Assembly: GCF_023516555.1 (NCBI RefSeq)
Contig: NZ_JAMGBD010000001.1
Coordinates: 1,684,501 to 1,748,500, forward strand
Source: Sphingomonas alba
Lineage (GTDB): Bacteria; Pseudomonadota; Alphaproteobacteria; Sphingomonadales; Sphingomonadaceae
Reading direction: 5' to 3'
Length of the DNA stretch: 64,000 bases
The position numbers and the translations under genes are program-made. The notes beneath the pieces were generated by a model. The model had not been told where the DNA came from and made no database searches. It saw nothing but the letters and a program-made list of their open reading frames with translations. Shown piece by piece: positions 1 to 8,680 of the stretch. How positions within the stretch are numbered: the stretch's first letter is position 1; every line of letters begins with the position of its first letter.

Positions 1-13
1 TACCACAACAGGC

Positions 14-52
14 AAAGAAAAAGGGCCGCCCCACCGGAAGTGGGACGGCCCT
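14..52 (-). terminator. Rho-independent terminator after ctaD
   Basis: A hairpin at 22-52 has a 13-position stem with one mismatch and a 5-nt loop. On the minus strand it is followed by a T-rich run (the A-rich stretch 14-22 on the plus strand). It lies about 180 bp beyond the ctaD stop and probably ends the ctaC-ctaD transcript. The plus strand also has a short T run (53-57), so it may work in both directions. Confidence 0.75.
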
Positions 53-57
53 ATTTT

Positions 58-233
58 CATGTCCGGAGTGGTAGCCGGTCACTTCACGGCGCGCTCACAA
101 TGCTGCGCATTGTTGACGCTTGCTTCGTGACGTCGGTCGGGCTGGCCTTGGCGGCCACCCGCCGTCCGCATTTCGGCGGCTCTTCGACGTAAGTCAGGTT
201 TCGCTGCGCAAAACCCGCCTTACCCTCGGCGCC
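58..233. other. Intergenic region with small palindromes
   Basis: No gene seen. It contains a 6-bp inverted repeat at 97-113 (ACAATG...CATTGT). A 22-nt stretch at 126-147 resembles the repeat at 20845 (about 4 mismatches). It is probably a decayed copy of the same palindrome-bearing intergenic repeat. Confidence 0.35.
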
Positions 234-1922
234 TCAATGTTTCCCGTCGTCGATCACCGGAAGCGTTTCGAACTGGTGGAACGGCGGCGGGCTGCTTAGC
301 GTCCACTCCAGCGTCGTCGCGCCTTCGCCCCACGGGTTGCCGGGAGCCTTCTTGCCGGCGGCCAGCGACCAGGCGAGGTTGATGAAGAAGATCGCCATGC
401 CGGCAATCGTCACCATGTAACCGTAGGTCGACACCTGGTTCCACTTCTCGAACGCCGGTGTGTAGTCCGGGATACGGCGCGGCATGCCGTCGAGGCCGAG
501 GAAGTGCTGCGGGAAGAAGATCAGGTTCACGCCGACGAACATGATGAAGAAGTGCAACTTGCCGAGCGCTTCGTTGTACATTTTCCCGCTCATCTTCGGG
601 AACCAGTAGTAGAAGCCGGCGAAGATGGCGAAGACGGCGCCGAGGCTGAGCACGTAGTGGAAGTGCGCCACCACGTAATAGGTGTCGTGCATGTAATTAT
701 CGACACCGCCGTTGGCGAGGACGACGCCGGTGACGCCGCCGACCGTGAACAGGAAGATGAAGCCGATCGCCCACAGCATCGGCGTTTCGAAGCTGATCGA
801 TCCGCCCCACATCGTCGCGATCCACGAGAAGATCTTCACGCCCGTGGGCACGGCGATGATCATCGTCGCGGCGGTGAAGTACATCTTCGTGTTCACGTCC
901 ATGCCGATGGTGAACATGTGGTGCGCCCAGACGACGAAGCCGACGACGCCGATGGCGACCATGGCATAGGCCATGCCGAGGTAGCCGAAGACCGGCTTGC
1001 GGCTGAAGGTGGCGATGATCTGGCTGACCATGCCGAAGCCCGGCAGGATCATGATGTACACTTCGGGGTGGCCGAAGAACCAGAAGAGGTGCTGGTACAG
1101 CACTGGGTCGCCGCCCGCCGAAGCATCGAAGAAGCTGGTGCCGAAGTTGCGGTCGGTCAGCAGCATGGTGATGGCGCCGGCGAGGACCGGGAGCGCGAGC
1201 AGCAGCAGGAAGGCGGTGATCAGCACCGACCAGACGAACAGAGGCATTTTGTGCAGGGTCATGCCCGGCGCGCGCATGTTGAAGATGGTGGTGATGAAGT
1301 TGATCGCACCAAGGATCGAGCTGGCGCCCGCCAAGTGGAGCGAGAAGATCGCCATATCGACCGCGGGCCCCGCGGACCCTGAGGTCGAGAGCGGCGCATA
1401 GACCGTCCAGCCTGTCCCGGCGCCAAGGCCGGTGCCGCCGCTGACGAAGCTTGAGCCAAGCAGCAGGATGAAGGCCGGGACCAGCAGCCAGAAGCTGATG
1501 TTGTTCATGCGCGGGAAGGCCATGTCCGGAGCGCCGATCATCAGCGGCACGATCCAGTTGCCGAAGCCGCCGATCATCGCCGGCATGACCATGAAGAAGA
1601 CCATGATCAGGCCGTGGGCGGTGATGAGCACGTTCCAGTGGTGCAGCGCCTCGTCGAAATTGGCGCCGGCGCCGGCGCCAAGCGGCCAGGCGTGATTGAG
1701 GATCTGGATGCCCGGGTGCATCAGCTCGGCACGCATGATGCCGGAAATGCCGCCGCCGATGATGCCCGCGACGATCGCGAAGATCAGGTAGAGCGTGCCG
1801 ATGTCCTTGTGGTTTGTCGACATGAACCAGCGGGCGAAGAAGCCCGGCTTGTGATCGGCATCGTGATGCGCGTGGTCGTCGTGGGCCTTCAGCGCAACGG
1901 CGTCGGCGGGAATGGTGCTCAT
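234..1922 (-). CDS. ctaD: Cytochrome c oxidase subunit I (aa3-type)
   Basis: Catalytic heme-copper subunit of the terminal oxidase in the inner membrane. It reduces O2 to water and pumps protons. The 562-aa polytopic protein shows His103 in the HGLIMVFF motif (low-spin heme ligand), the GHPEVY motif near residue 285 (CuB His and the cross-linked Tyr), a following WAHHMFT (CuB ligands), and [10 protein letters not shown] near residue 420 (heme a3 and heme a ligands). The N-terminus is His/Asp-rich and cytoplasmic. The ATG follows ctaC by 18 bp, so the two are co-transcribed. The length fits the family. A terminator after ctaD suggests that the assembly genes and subunit III are not in the same transcript on this side. 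Confidence 0.98.
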   Translation of the reverse strand: MSTIPADAVALKAHDDHAHHDADHKPGFFARWFMSTNHKDIGTLYLIFAIVAGIIGGGISGIMRAELMHPGIQILNHAWPLGAGAGANFDEALHHWNVLITAHGLIMVFFMVMPAMIGGFGNWIVPLMIGAPDMAFPRMNNISFWLLVPAFILLLGSSFVSGGTGLGAGTGWTVYAPLSTSGSAGPAVDMAIFSLHLAGASSILGAINFITTIFNMRAPGMTLHKMPLFVWSVLITAFLLLLALPVLAGAITMLLTDRNFGTSFFDASAGGDPVLYQHLFWFFGHPEVYIMILPGFGMVSQIIATFSRKPVFGYLGMAYAMVAIGVVGFVVWAHHMFTIGMDVNTKMYFTAATMIIAVPTGVKIFSWIATMWGGSISFETPMLWAIGFIFLFTVGGVTGVVLANGGVDNYMHDTYYVVAHFHYVLSLGAVFAIFAGFYYWFPKMSGKMYNEALGKLHFFIMFVGVNLIFFPQHFLGLDGMPRRIPDYTPAFEKWNQVSTYGYMVTIAGMAIFFINLAWSLAAGKKAPGNPWGEGATTLEWTLSSPPPFHQFETLPVIDDGKH

Positions 1923-1940
1923 GGTCTCTACTTCCGCGTC

Positions 1941-3014
1941 TTAGTTCTGGGCCGTGGCGGCTTGATTGGTAGCAGGCTGGGCCGTCGCCGGAGCAGCGCC
2001 GGGGGCGACCGCCGGCTGCGGCGCTCCGCCAGCGGCCGGGACGGCGGCTTCGGTCACCGGCGAGGCAGCCGTGCTGTCGGGCGTTGCTGCGGGCTTGGCG
2101 CCCGGCATGGTGCCGCCCTTGCTGGCGACCCACTGCGCGAACTCGGCCGGGGGAACGACCTGGACGGCGATCGGCATGAAGCCGTGGCGCGCGCCGCAAA
2201 GCTCGCTGCACTGGCCGAAATAGACGCCCGGACGGTCGACCTTCACCCAGGTCTCATTGAGGCGGCCGGGGTTGGCGTCGATCTTGGTCCAGAAGGCCGG
2301 TACGGCGAAGGAGTGGATGACGTCGTTCGAGGTGACGATGAACTTCACGATCTTGCCCTGGGGGATGACGATGCGCTCGTCGACCGCGAGGAGCTTGGGA
2401 CCGTCGGCGTCGGTGCGGTAGCGCTCGCCCGCCTTCACCTGGTCCTTTTCCTTCAGCATGTTGGCGACGATCTCGAACCCGCCATTGTCCGGATATTGGT
2501 AGGTCCAGTACCACTGGTTGCCGATCACCTTGACCGTGAGGTCGGCGGGCGGCGGCGAATATTGCTTGCGGAGCAGGCCGATCGACGGGATCGCGATGCC
2601 GACCAGGATCAGCACCGGGACCAGGGTCCAGACCACCTCGATGGCCGTGTTGTGGCTGGTGCGCGACGGGGTCGGGTTGGCCTTGCGGTTGAAGCGGATC
2701 AGCGTCCAGACAAGCAGCGCCAGCACCAGCGCGCTGATCAGCCCGCACAGCAGCAGCAGCCAGTTATTGTGGAAACTCTGCGCTTCGCGGCCGAGCTCGG
2801 TCACCTGCGGCTGGATGGCGATGCCACCCGGGGTCGGCTCGCCGATATCGGGCGTCGGGGCGACCATCGGGATGCCAGGAGCGGCGGGGGCAGTGTCATT
2901 TGCGGGAGCCGTCGTATTCGCGGCCGGCGCGGTCGCTTGCGGAGCCGCTGCGGCCAGTGGAGTCATCGCCGCGGCCGCAAGGGCAATTGCCCATCCAATC
3001 CGTTTCATTCTCAC
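1941..3014 (-). CDS. ctaC: Cytochrome c oxidase subunit II (CuA subunit)
   Basis: Subunit II takes electrons from cytochrome c through the binuclear CuA centre. The 357-aa precursor has an Ala-rich signal peptide (about 1-25), two membrane helices (about 84-107 and 125-148) and a periplasmic cupredoxin domain. CuA ligands are visible: His234, then Cys269, Cys273, His277 and Met280 in the CSELCGxxHxxM motif. After about residue 300 it carries a Pro/Ala/Thr-rich C-terminal tail of about 55 residues with no heme-binding CxxCH motif, so this is not a caa3-type subunit. It is first in the ctaC-ctaD pair and divergent from pyrE. Confidence 0.97.
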   Translation of the reverse strand: MRMKRIGWAIALAAAAMTPLAAAAPQATAPAANTTAPANDTAPAAPGIPMVAPTPDIGEPTPGGIAIQPQVTELGREAQSFHNNWLLLLCGLISALVLALLVWTLIRFNRKANPTPSRTSHNTAIEVVWTLVPVLILVGIAIPSIGLLRKQYSPPPADLTVKVIGNQWYWTYQYPDNGGFEIVANMLKEKDQVKAGERYRTDADGPKLLAVDERIVIPQGKIVKFIVTSNDVIHSFAVPAFWTKIDANPGRLNETWVKVDRPGVYFGQCSELCGARHGFMPIAVQVVPPAEFAQWVASKGGTMPGAKPAATPDSTAASPVTEAAVPAAGGAPQPAVAPGAAPATAQPATNQAATAQN

Positions 3015-3142
3015 CCCGAAAATTGGGTTGCAGGACGGCCCGCCGAGGATGGCGTGCCCGTGAAGTCGGCGGCCTTATAGGGCGGGGTTCGCGCGCTCTC
3101 AAGGGCGTTGAACCGTTGGACTTGCGCGCCTAATTGGCGGCC

Positions 3143-3727
3143 ATGACCGACGAGGAAATCCTGGCCGAGTTCCGGGCGGCGGAAGCGCTGCTCGACGGGC
3201 ATTTCATATTGTCTTCCGGCCTCCGCAGCCCGCGCTATTTGCAATGCGCACGGGTGCTGATGGACGGAGCGCGAGCGGAGCAGCTGGCGAAGGCTCTGGC
3301 CGAGAAGATTCCGTCCGACATCCGCAACCGGATCGACGTCGTCGTCTCGCCGGCGATGGGCGGCGTGATCATCGGCCACGAAATGGGCCGGGCGCTGGGC
3401 AAGCCGGCGGTGTTCCTCGAGCGACCGGAAGGCGTCTTCGAGTTCCGTCGCGGCTTCGGCCTGGAGCGGGACCAGAAAGTCCTGATGGTCGAGGACGTGG
3501 TGACCACCGGCCTGTCGAGCCGCGAAGCGATCGAAGCCGTGATCGAAACGGGCGCCGAGGTGATCGCCGAAGCGTCGCTGGTCGACCGTTCGTCGGGGAG
3601 CGCGGACCTCGGCGTGCCCTTCTTTCCGCTGATCCGCATCGACGTGCCGACCTACTCTGCCGACGATTTGCCGCCCGAGCTGGCAGCGATCCCGGCGGTC
3701 AAGCCCGGGAGCAGGGCGGCGGCTTGA
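3143..3727 (+). CDS. pyrE: Orotate phosphoribosyltransferase
   Basis: Converts orotate plus PRPP to orotidine 5'-phosphate in pyrimidine synthesis. The 194-aa cytosolic protein has the type I PRTase signature [11 protein letters not shown] near residue 120, which binds the PRPP phosphate. I chose the ATG at 3143 (MTDEE...); an in-frame TTG three codons upstream is also possible. It is the first gene of an operon with pdxJ, acpS and lepB, and its TGA overlaps the pdxJ TTG start. Confidence 0.95.
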   Translation: MTDEEILAEFRAAEALLDGHFILSSGLRSPRYLQCARVLMDGARAEQLAKALAEKIPSDIRNRIDVVVSPAMGGVIIGHEMGRALGKPAVFLERPEGVFEFRRGFGLERDQKVLMVEDVVTTGLSSREAIEAVIETGAEVIAEASLVDRSSGSADLGVPFFPLIRIDVPTYSADDLPPELAAIPAVKPGSRAAA

Positions 3728-4452
3728 GCGGACATCTGCGTCTTGGCGTGAACATCGATCACGTCGCGACCGTGCGGAATGCGCGCGGCGCCGGCTATCC
3801 CGATCCGGTGCGCGCCGGTCTGCTGGCGGCGAAGGCGGGCGCGGACGGCATCACGGCGCACCTCCGCGAAGACCGCCGTCACATTACCGACGACGACATT
3901 GCCCGCCTGTGCGCCGAACTGCCGGTTCCGCTCAATTTCGAAATGGCAGCAACCGAGGAGATGTTGGCCATCGCGATGAAGCATCGCCCGCATGCCGCCT
4001 GCATCGTCCCCGAGAAGCGGGAGGAGCGGACGACCGAGGGTGGGCTCGATGCGGCCGGACAGCACAATCATTTGGCTTATTATTGCGAGAAGCTGCGCGA
4101 CGCGGGGGTTCGGGTCAGCCTGTTCATCGAGCCCGACCCTGCCCAGATCGAAGCCGCGATCCGCCTCGGCGCGCCGGTCGTCGAATTCCACACCGGCCGG
4201 TACGCGCACCTCGAAGGCGCCGAGCAGGTGACCGAATTGAAGCGCGTCGCCGACGCCGCCGCCCTTGCCGCCAAGAACGGCATCGAGCCGCATGCGGGCC
4301 ACGGCCTGACCTTCGACAATGTCCAGCCGATCGCCGCCATCCCCCAGATCGCGGAATTGAACATCGGCCATTTCCTGGTCGGCGAAGCGATCTTCACCGG
4401 CCTCGAAGCCGCGGTGCAGCGGATGCGCGCCTTGATGGGCGCCGCGCGATGA
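3724..4452 (+). CDS. pdxJ: Pyridoxine 5'-phosphate synthase
   Basis: Condenses 1-deoxy-D-xylulose 5-phosphate with 3-amino-2-oxopropyl phosphate to form pyridoxine 5'-phosphate (vitamin B6). The 242-aa TIM-barrel protein begins with the family hallmark [17 protein letters not shown] and later shows [14 protein letters not shown] and the phosphate-binding region PHAGHGLTF. No ATG fits. The TTG at 3724 overlaps the pyrE stop by 4 bp and gives the family N-terminus directly, which fits translational coupling. Confidence 0.95.
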   Translation: MSGHLRLGVNIDHVATVRNARGAGYPDPVRAGLLAAKAGADGITAHLREDRRHITDDDIARLCAELPVPLNFEMAATEEMLAIAMKHRPHAACIVPEKREERTTEGGLDAAGQHNHLAYYCEKLRDAGVRVSLFIEPDPAQIEAAIRLGAPVVEFHTGRYAHLEGAEQVTELKRVADAAALAAKNGIEPHAGHGLTFDNVQPIAAIPQIAELNIGHFLVGEAIFTGLEAAVQRMRALMGAAR

Positions 4453-4856
4453 TCGTCGGCCTCGGCTCCGACCTTTGCTCAATCGAGCGGATCCAGAATT
4501 CGGTTGACCGCTGGGGCGACCGCTTCCTCAACCGCGTCTTCACCGAGACCGAGCGGGCCAAGGCCGCCCGCCGCCCCCACACCATCGCCGGGACGTTGGC
4601 CAAGCGCTTCGCCGCCAAGGAGGCATTCTCCAAGGCGGTCGGCACCGGCTTCAAGCGCGGCGTCTTCATGAAGGACATCGGGGTAGTGAATTTGCCGTCG
4701 GGCGCACCTACCTTGGCGCTCACCGGCGGGGCCCGGGCGCGGCTTGACGCGCTGACGCCTTCGGGCCACGCCATGCACATCCATTTGACCATGACCGACG
4801 ATCATCCCTGGGCGCAGGCCTTCGTCATCCTTGAAGCCCGCAAGCTGGAGTCCTGA
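4449..4856 (+). CDS. acpS: Holo-[acyl-carrier-protein] synthase
   Basis: Transfers 4'-phosphopantetheine from CoA to apo-ACP. The 135-aa protein has the two Mg-binding motifs of the AcpS family: [12 protein letters not shown] with Asp8, and [11 protein letters not shown] with its Glu near residue 59. It starts at ATG 4449 with a 4-bp ATGA overlap with pdxJ. Its own stop is directly followed by the lepB GTG. Confidence 0.95.
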   Translation: MIVGLGSDLCSIERIQNSVDRWGDRFLNRVFTETERAKAARRPHTIAGTLAKRFAAKEAFSKAVGTGFKRGVFMKDIGVVNLPSGAPTLALTGGARARLDALTPSGHAMHIHLTMTDDHPWAQAFVILEARKLES

Positions 4857-5732
4857 GTGACCGAAGACATCGCCGTCCCCGAGACCAAGGCCGTCGAGCC
4901 CGAGAAGCCCAAGGAATCCGCCGTCTGGCGTGAGATAAAGGGCCTGTTCTGGGTGCTGGTCGCCGTGCTTGCCTTCCACAGCTTCATCGCCAAGCCCTTC
5001 TACATTCCGTCGGAATCGATGATGCCGGTATTGCTCAAGGGCGACCGGCTGGTGGTTTCGAAATACCCCTATGGCTGGTCCTGGGTCAGCCCCAGCTTCC
5101 ACGTCCTCCCGCACTGGGACGGTCGCCTGCTCGGCAAGCTTCCGCGCCGGGGCGACATCGTCATCGTCACGCCGCCGGGCGGCAGCCAGGATTATATCAA
5201 GCGGGCCATCGGCCTCCCCGGCGACACGGTTGAACTGCGCAGCGGCCGGCTGATCCTCAACGGCAAGCCGGTCCATTCAGAACAGCGCCCGCCGGCAATG
5301 ATTCCTGTCGATGCCAATGCGCCCTGCGGCATGGATTTCTTCGGTGCACAGGTGAGGACCGACGACGGCAAGGCCTATTGCCGCCTGCCGATCGTCCGCG
5401 AAACCCTTCCCGGCGGACCCAGCTACGACACCATCGACCTCGGTCCCAGCCAGGGCGATAATTTCGGGCCGATCAAGGTCCCGGCCGGCCATGTCTTCCT
5501 GATGGGCGACAATCGCGACCGCAGCGCCGACAGCCGCTTCCCGCTCGAGGAGCAGGGGCTCGGCGGTCCGGTGCCGTGGGAGAATATCGGCGGACGCGCC
5601 GAGTTCATTACCTTCTCGCTCGACGGCACGACCAAGCTGCTCAACCCCCTGACCTGGTTCCGGGCGCTCCGCAGCGGCCGCGCCGGCGACACTCTGCGCG
5701 GCACGACCCAGACCGAGGAAAGCGCCGAATAA
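4857..5732 (+). CDS. lepB: Signal peptidase I
   Basis: Membrane serine protease that removes signal peptides from exported proteins. The 291-aa protein has one N-terminal membrane helix (about 28-45), then the catalytic Ser54 in PSESMMP, the general-base Lys115 in DYIKRAIGLPGD, and the box E motif MGDNRDRSADSR. It starts at GTG 4857, immediately after the acpS stop. In many alphaproteobacteria lepB is followed by rnc and era; here the next gene is a permease. Confidence 0.96.
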   Translation: MTEDIAVPETKAVEPEKPKESAVWREIKGLFWVLVAVLAFHSFIAKPFYIPSESMMPVLLKGDRLVVSKYPYGWSWVSPSFHVLPHWDGRLLGKLPRRGDIVIVTPPGGSQDYIKRAIGLPGDTVELRSGRLILNGKPVHSEQRPPAMIPVDANAPCGMDFFGAQVRTDDGKAYCRLPIVRETLPGGPSYDTIDLGPSQGDNFGPIKVPAGHVFLMGDNRDRSADSRFPLEEQGLGGPVPWENIGGRAEFITFSLDGTTKLLNPLTWFRALRSGRAGDTLRGTTQTEESAE

Positions 5733-6844
5733 TGGCACGACGGCCGGTCCGGAGAGCGAAAGCCGCTCCGGCCGTCGAAGTGCATATCGAGCAGCCCGGC
5801 CCGACCGAATTCAGCGACCCGTTCGTCCGACGCGAGCTGGCGCGGGCCTCGGTCTGGCTCGGTCTCGCACTGGCGATCATCGGCGTCATCGTCCTCGCCC
5901 AGCCGCTCATGCTGATCATCGGCGGGATGATCTTCGCCGTCTTCCTTGACGGGGGTACCCGTTTGCTCGGTCGCGTCCTGCCGATCCGGCGCGGCTTCCG
6001 GCTGGCTTTGGTCATCATCCTTGGCTTCGGCTTCGTCGGCTGGACCTTCTACATTGCCGGCACGACCATCGCCGCCCAGTTCGAGGCTCTGCGTGCCGTC
6101 GTCGAGGCGCAGTTCACCAAGCTTATGGCCTTCGCCGCCTCGCTAGGCCTGATCCCTACCGGCAACAGCCTGTCCAACATCGGCCAGCAATTGCTCGGCT
6201 CGGTCGGCCGCCTGACGAGCGCTGTCGGCACCGCGCTTGGCGCCTTCGCCAGCCTGCTGGTGATGATCGTCATCGGTATTTTCATCGCCGCCGAGCCGCG
6301 TCTCTACGACCGGGGCGTCGCCTGGATGCTGCCGCTGCGCCACCGCGAGCGCTTCTACGCGCTTGGCGACAAGATCGGCTGGACCCTGCGCCGGCTGCTG
6401 TTCGGGCGGCTCATTGCCATGCTGTTCGAGGGCGTCGGCACCTGGCTGCTGCTTACCATCGGGGGTGTGCCGATGGCGGCTTTATTGGGACTCATCACCG
6501 GCCTGCTCGCCTTCCTGCCCAACATCGGCGCCATCACGTCGGGCGTCCTGATGGTCGCGGTCGGCTTCAGCGCCGGCACCAGCGAGGGATTGTGGGCGAT
6601 TGTCGTCTATTTCTTCGTCCAGAACGCCGATGCCTATCTCGTCGTCCCGTACATCGCCAGGAAGACCGTCGACCTCGCCCCGGCGCTGGTGCTCGCCATG
6701 CAGCTGCTGATGGGAGCGCTGTTCGGAATCCTCGGACTACTGTTCGCCGACCCGATCCTGGCGATGCTGAAGGTGAGCCTGGTCGAGCTAAGCCGCCAGC
6801 GTGCCGTGGAGGACGCTGCGGCGGAGGCTCAGAGCCCCGGCTGA
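5732..6844 (+). CDS. AI-2E family transporter (PerM-like permease)
   Basis: A 370-aa polytopic membrane protein of the UPF0118/AI-2E exporter family. After a short basic N-terminus it shows paired helices at about 45-85, a long amphipathic middle region, and several C-terminal helices containing GLLAFLPNIGAI and QNADAYLVVPYI, which are typical of the family. The substrate cannot be told from sequence. The ATG overlaps the lepB stop by 1 bp (TAATG), so it is the last gene of the pyrE operon. Its 3' end overlaps the convergent FKBP gene by 16 bp. Confidence 0.88.
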   Translation: MARRPVRRAKAAPAVEVHIEQPGPTEFSDPFVRRELARASVWLGLALAIIGVIVLAQPLMLIIGGMIFAVFLDGGTRLLGRVLPIRRGFRLALVIILGFGFVGWTFYIAGTTIAAQFEALRAVVEAQFTKLMAFAASLGLIPTGNSLSNIGQQLLGSVGRLTSAVGTALGAFASLLVMIVIGIFIAAEPRLYDRGVAWMLPLRHRERFYALGDKIGWTLRRLLFGRLIAMLFEGVGTWLLLTIGGVPMAALLGLITGLLAFLPNIGAITSGVLMVAVGFSAGTSEGLWAIVVYFFVQNADAYLVVPYIARKTVDLAPALVLAMQLLMGALFGILGLLFADPILAMLKVSLVELSRQRAVEDAAAEAQSPG

Positions 6845-7347
6845 GGCGCTGCTTCGGGCTGCTGCTGCTGCTGCATCATCAGCGCCGCGTTCGGCACGAT
6901 CTGGACGATCGAGATGTCGAAATTGAGGTTGGCGTTGGGCGGGATCGGGCTGCCCTCGGGCGGGCTGGCGCCATAGGCGAGCGCGGCCGGAATATGGATC
7001 TTGTAGCTGCCGCCCTTTTGCATCTTCTGCAGCGCTTCGGCGAAGCCCGGAATCACCTGGCCGGCGATCATCGGCACCGGCTGGCCGCGGCTCGAATCGA
7101 ACTCCTTGCCGTCTTCGAGGCGGCCGACATATTCGAGCAGGACGCCGTCGACCGGCTTGATGAAGGCACCTTCGCCGGCCTTGACGGTGCGGATGGTGAC
7201 GCCGTTCGGTGTCGTCTCGCCGCGCAGGGAGCCGGCCCCGACCCATGCCAGGAGGACGGCGGCGGCGACCAGTAGCAGGATGCCCAGCCAGAGCTTGGAG
7301 ACAGAGCCGCGCTTCAACGGCTGAAGCGGAACCTGGCTGACGGACAT
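6829..7347 (-). CDS. FKBP-type peptidyl-prolyl isomerase, membrane-anchored
   Basis: A 172-aa protein with one N-terminal membrane helix (about 18-38) followed by an FKBP domain (about 50-150). The family core is visible: LLEYVGRLEDGKEFDSS, then QVIPGFAEAL and IPAALAYG. It should catalyse proline isomerisation on the periplasmic side. The C-terminal tail is Gln/Pro-rich. I chose ATG 7347, which has an AAAGGGG ribosome-binding site, over an in-frame TTG ten codons upstream. It is separated from rpsU by a terminator. Confidence 0.92.
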   Translation of the reverse strand: MSVSQVPLQPLKRGSVSKLWLGILLLVAAAVLLAWVGAGSLRGETTPNGVTIRTVKAGEGAFIKPVDGVLLEYVGRLEDGKEFDSSRGQPVPMIAGQVIPGFAEALQKMQKGGSYKIHIPAALAYGASPPEGSPIPPNANLNFDISIVQIVPNAALMMQQQQQPEAAPQPGL

Positions 7348-7375
7348 GGGCGACCCCTTTGGGCTGGGAACAGGC

Positions 7376-7404
7376 AAAAAAAGAGGGCGCTCGACGGCGC
7401 CCTC
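7376..7404 (-). terminator. Rho-independent terminator after rpsU
   Basis: A perfect 8-bp stem (7383-7390 with 7397-7404) and 6-nt loop, followed on the minus strand by seven Ts (A run at 7376-7382). It lies 17 bp beyond the rpsU stop. Confidence 0.9.
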
Positions 7405-7420
7405 CGGAATTCAATCGGTC

Positions 7421-7627
7421 TTAGCGGGCGCCTTCGCGCTCAATCCGCTTGCGCTCCAGCTTGCGGGCGCGGCGGATTGCAGCGGCGCGCTCGCGGGCGC
7501 GCTTTTCCGACGGCTTCTCGTAATGCCGGCGCAGCTTCATCTCGCGATAGACGCCCTCGCGCTGCAGCTTTTTCTTCAGTGCGCGCAGCGCCTGGTCGAC
7601 ATTATTGTCGCGAACGATGATTTGCAT
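7421..7627 (-). CDS. rpsU: 30S ribosomal protein S21
   Basis: A 68-aa basic protein that helps the small ribosomal subunit select mRNA. It begins [20 protein letters not shown] and has the Arg/Lys/Glu-rich helical C-terminus of the S21 family. It is a single-gene unit with its own terminator. Confidence 0.97.
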   Translation of the reverse strand: MQIIVRDNNVDQALRALKKKLQREGVYREMKLRRHYEKPSEKRARERAAAIRRARKLERKRIEREGAR

Positions 7628-7939
7628 AAAAGACCGTCACTCCTAAACCGGCCATCCGCCGGGCGAATAAGGCGGCCATGCGGGACATTCATCCCGTCCA
7701 CAACCGCGCAAATAATATTGTTCACCGCGAAGCCCTTCTCCGCGGCGGTGGCGGGCCACCTACCAGCGCAGCGGGGAATATACAAGAGCGGCCTATTTGC
7801 AGCCACTTAGCCCATCGAACTAAACGAATCACGACGAATCGAGCCGCCGGCGGGATGGAATTGGAAACCTGAACGATAAGGTTATCGGCAGTTAACGATC
7901 CGCCTGTTACACCCTTTGCTTCGCATTTGGAGTGGGTGG
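7628..7939. other. Divergent intergenic region, rpsU / L,D-transpeptidase
   Basis: About 310 bp with no convincing gene. A 64-codon open frame at 7678-7872 has no family resemblance and no good ribosome-binding site. The AT-richer part at 7790-7910 probably carries promoters for both flanking genes. No strong hairpin or riboswitch was recognised. Confidence 0.5.
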
Positions 7940-8629
7940 ATGTCATTGAATCGTCGGGAATTGTTGCGCTTGGGTGCTGCCGGAGCCGGGGGATTGCTAA
8001 TCTCTTCCGCGGCAAGCTCGGTGCCGCTCCCGATGGGCATCCTTGCCGCTCCGCAGGTCGATCTGAAGGCCGCGATGCCGACGCCTCCTGCTGCGCAGGC
8101 CCTCACCAGCGCGCCGGGCGGGATCAACCCGGTCCTGTTCCAGAAAGCCAAGGCGGCGCTCGATTCGCGCCCCTTCATCCAGAATCGCGATTTCATCGGC
8201 ATAGTCGACTTTTCGAAGAGCTCGGCCGAGGGCCGATTCCACGTCGTTCACATGCCGACCGGCCAGGTCGAAAGCTATCCGGTCGCCCACGGCCGCGGCT
8301 CCGATCCCGACCATTCGGGCTTCCTCGAGCAATTCTCGAACCGTCCCGGCTCCGCCGCGACGTCGAATGGCGCCTATACGACCGGCGACTATTATAATGG
8401 CAAATACGGTCTCTCGATGAAGGTCCACGGCCTCGACTGGACCAACAACAATGCCGAGAACCGCGCCATCGTCATTCACAATGCCTGGTATGCCGAGCCG
8501 GAGATGATCGCCATTCACGGCAAGCTCGGCCGTTCGGAAGGCTGCTTCGCCTTCAGCCGCGCCGACCAGCAAAAGGTCATGGCCCGCCTCGGCGGCGGCC
8601 GCATGATCTACGCGGATAAGTTAGCGTAG
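7940..8629 (+). CDS. L,D-transpeptidase-like murein enzyme (YkuD-type motif)
   Basis: A 229-aa exported protein. The N-terminus MSLNRRELLRLGAAGAGG followed by a hydrophobic stretch resembles a signal with an arginine pair. The catalytic signature is IHGKLGRSEGCFAF near residue 200, with the Cys nucleophile, His and the SxGC core of L,D-transpeptidases. A likely role is peptidoglycan cross-linking or modification in the periplasm. ATG 7940 gives a clean signal sequence; a longer in-frame extension to 7916 lacks support. It is convergent with a second L,D-transpeptidase at 8681. Confidence 0.85.
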   Translation: MSLNRRELLRLGAAGAGGLLISSAASSVPLPMGILAAPQVDLKAAMPTPPAAQALTSAPGGINPVLFQKAKAALDSRPFIQNRDFIGIVDFSKSSAEGRFHVVHMPTGQVESYPVAHGRGSDPDHSGFLEQFSNRPGSAATSNGAYTTGDYYNGKYGLSMKVHGLDWTNNNAENRAIVIHNAWYAEPEMIAIHGKLGRSEGCFAFSRADQQKVMARLGGGRMIYADKLA

Positions 8630-8636
8630 CAGCGCA

Positions 8637-8657
8637 GGCGCGGACCCACTCCGCGCC
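8637..8657. terminator. Hairpin between convergent transpeptidase genes
   Basis: A perfect 8-bp stem (8637-8644 with 8650-8657) and 5-nt loop lie between the two convergent stops. There is no adjacent T run, so termination is inferred from position only. Confidence 0.45.
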
Positions 8658-8680
8658 TCCACCTTCCCAAGCACTGGATT

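Noticed and set aside
504-1382. Long plus-strand open frame opposite ctaD
   Set aside because: Arg/His/Glu-rich shadow of a well-supported gene, with no family signal. High GC produces many such frames.
7678-7872. 64-codon frame between rpsU and the transpeptidase gene
   Set aside because: No ribosome-binding site, no hydrophobic or domain pattern, and it occupies the likely promoter region.
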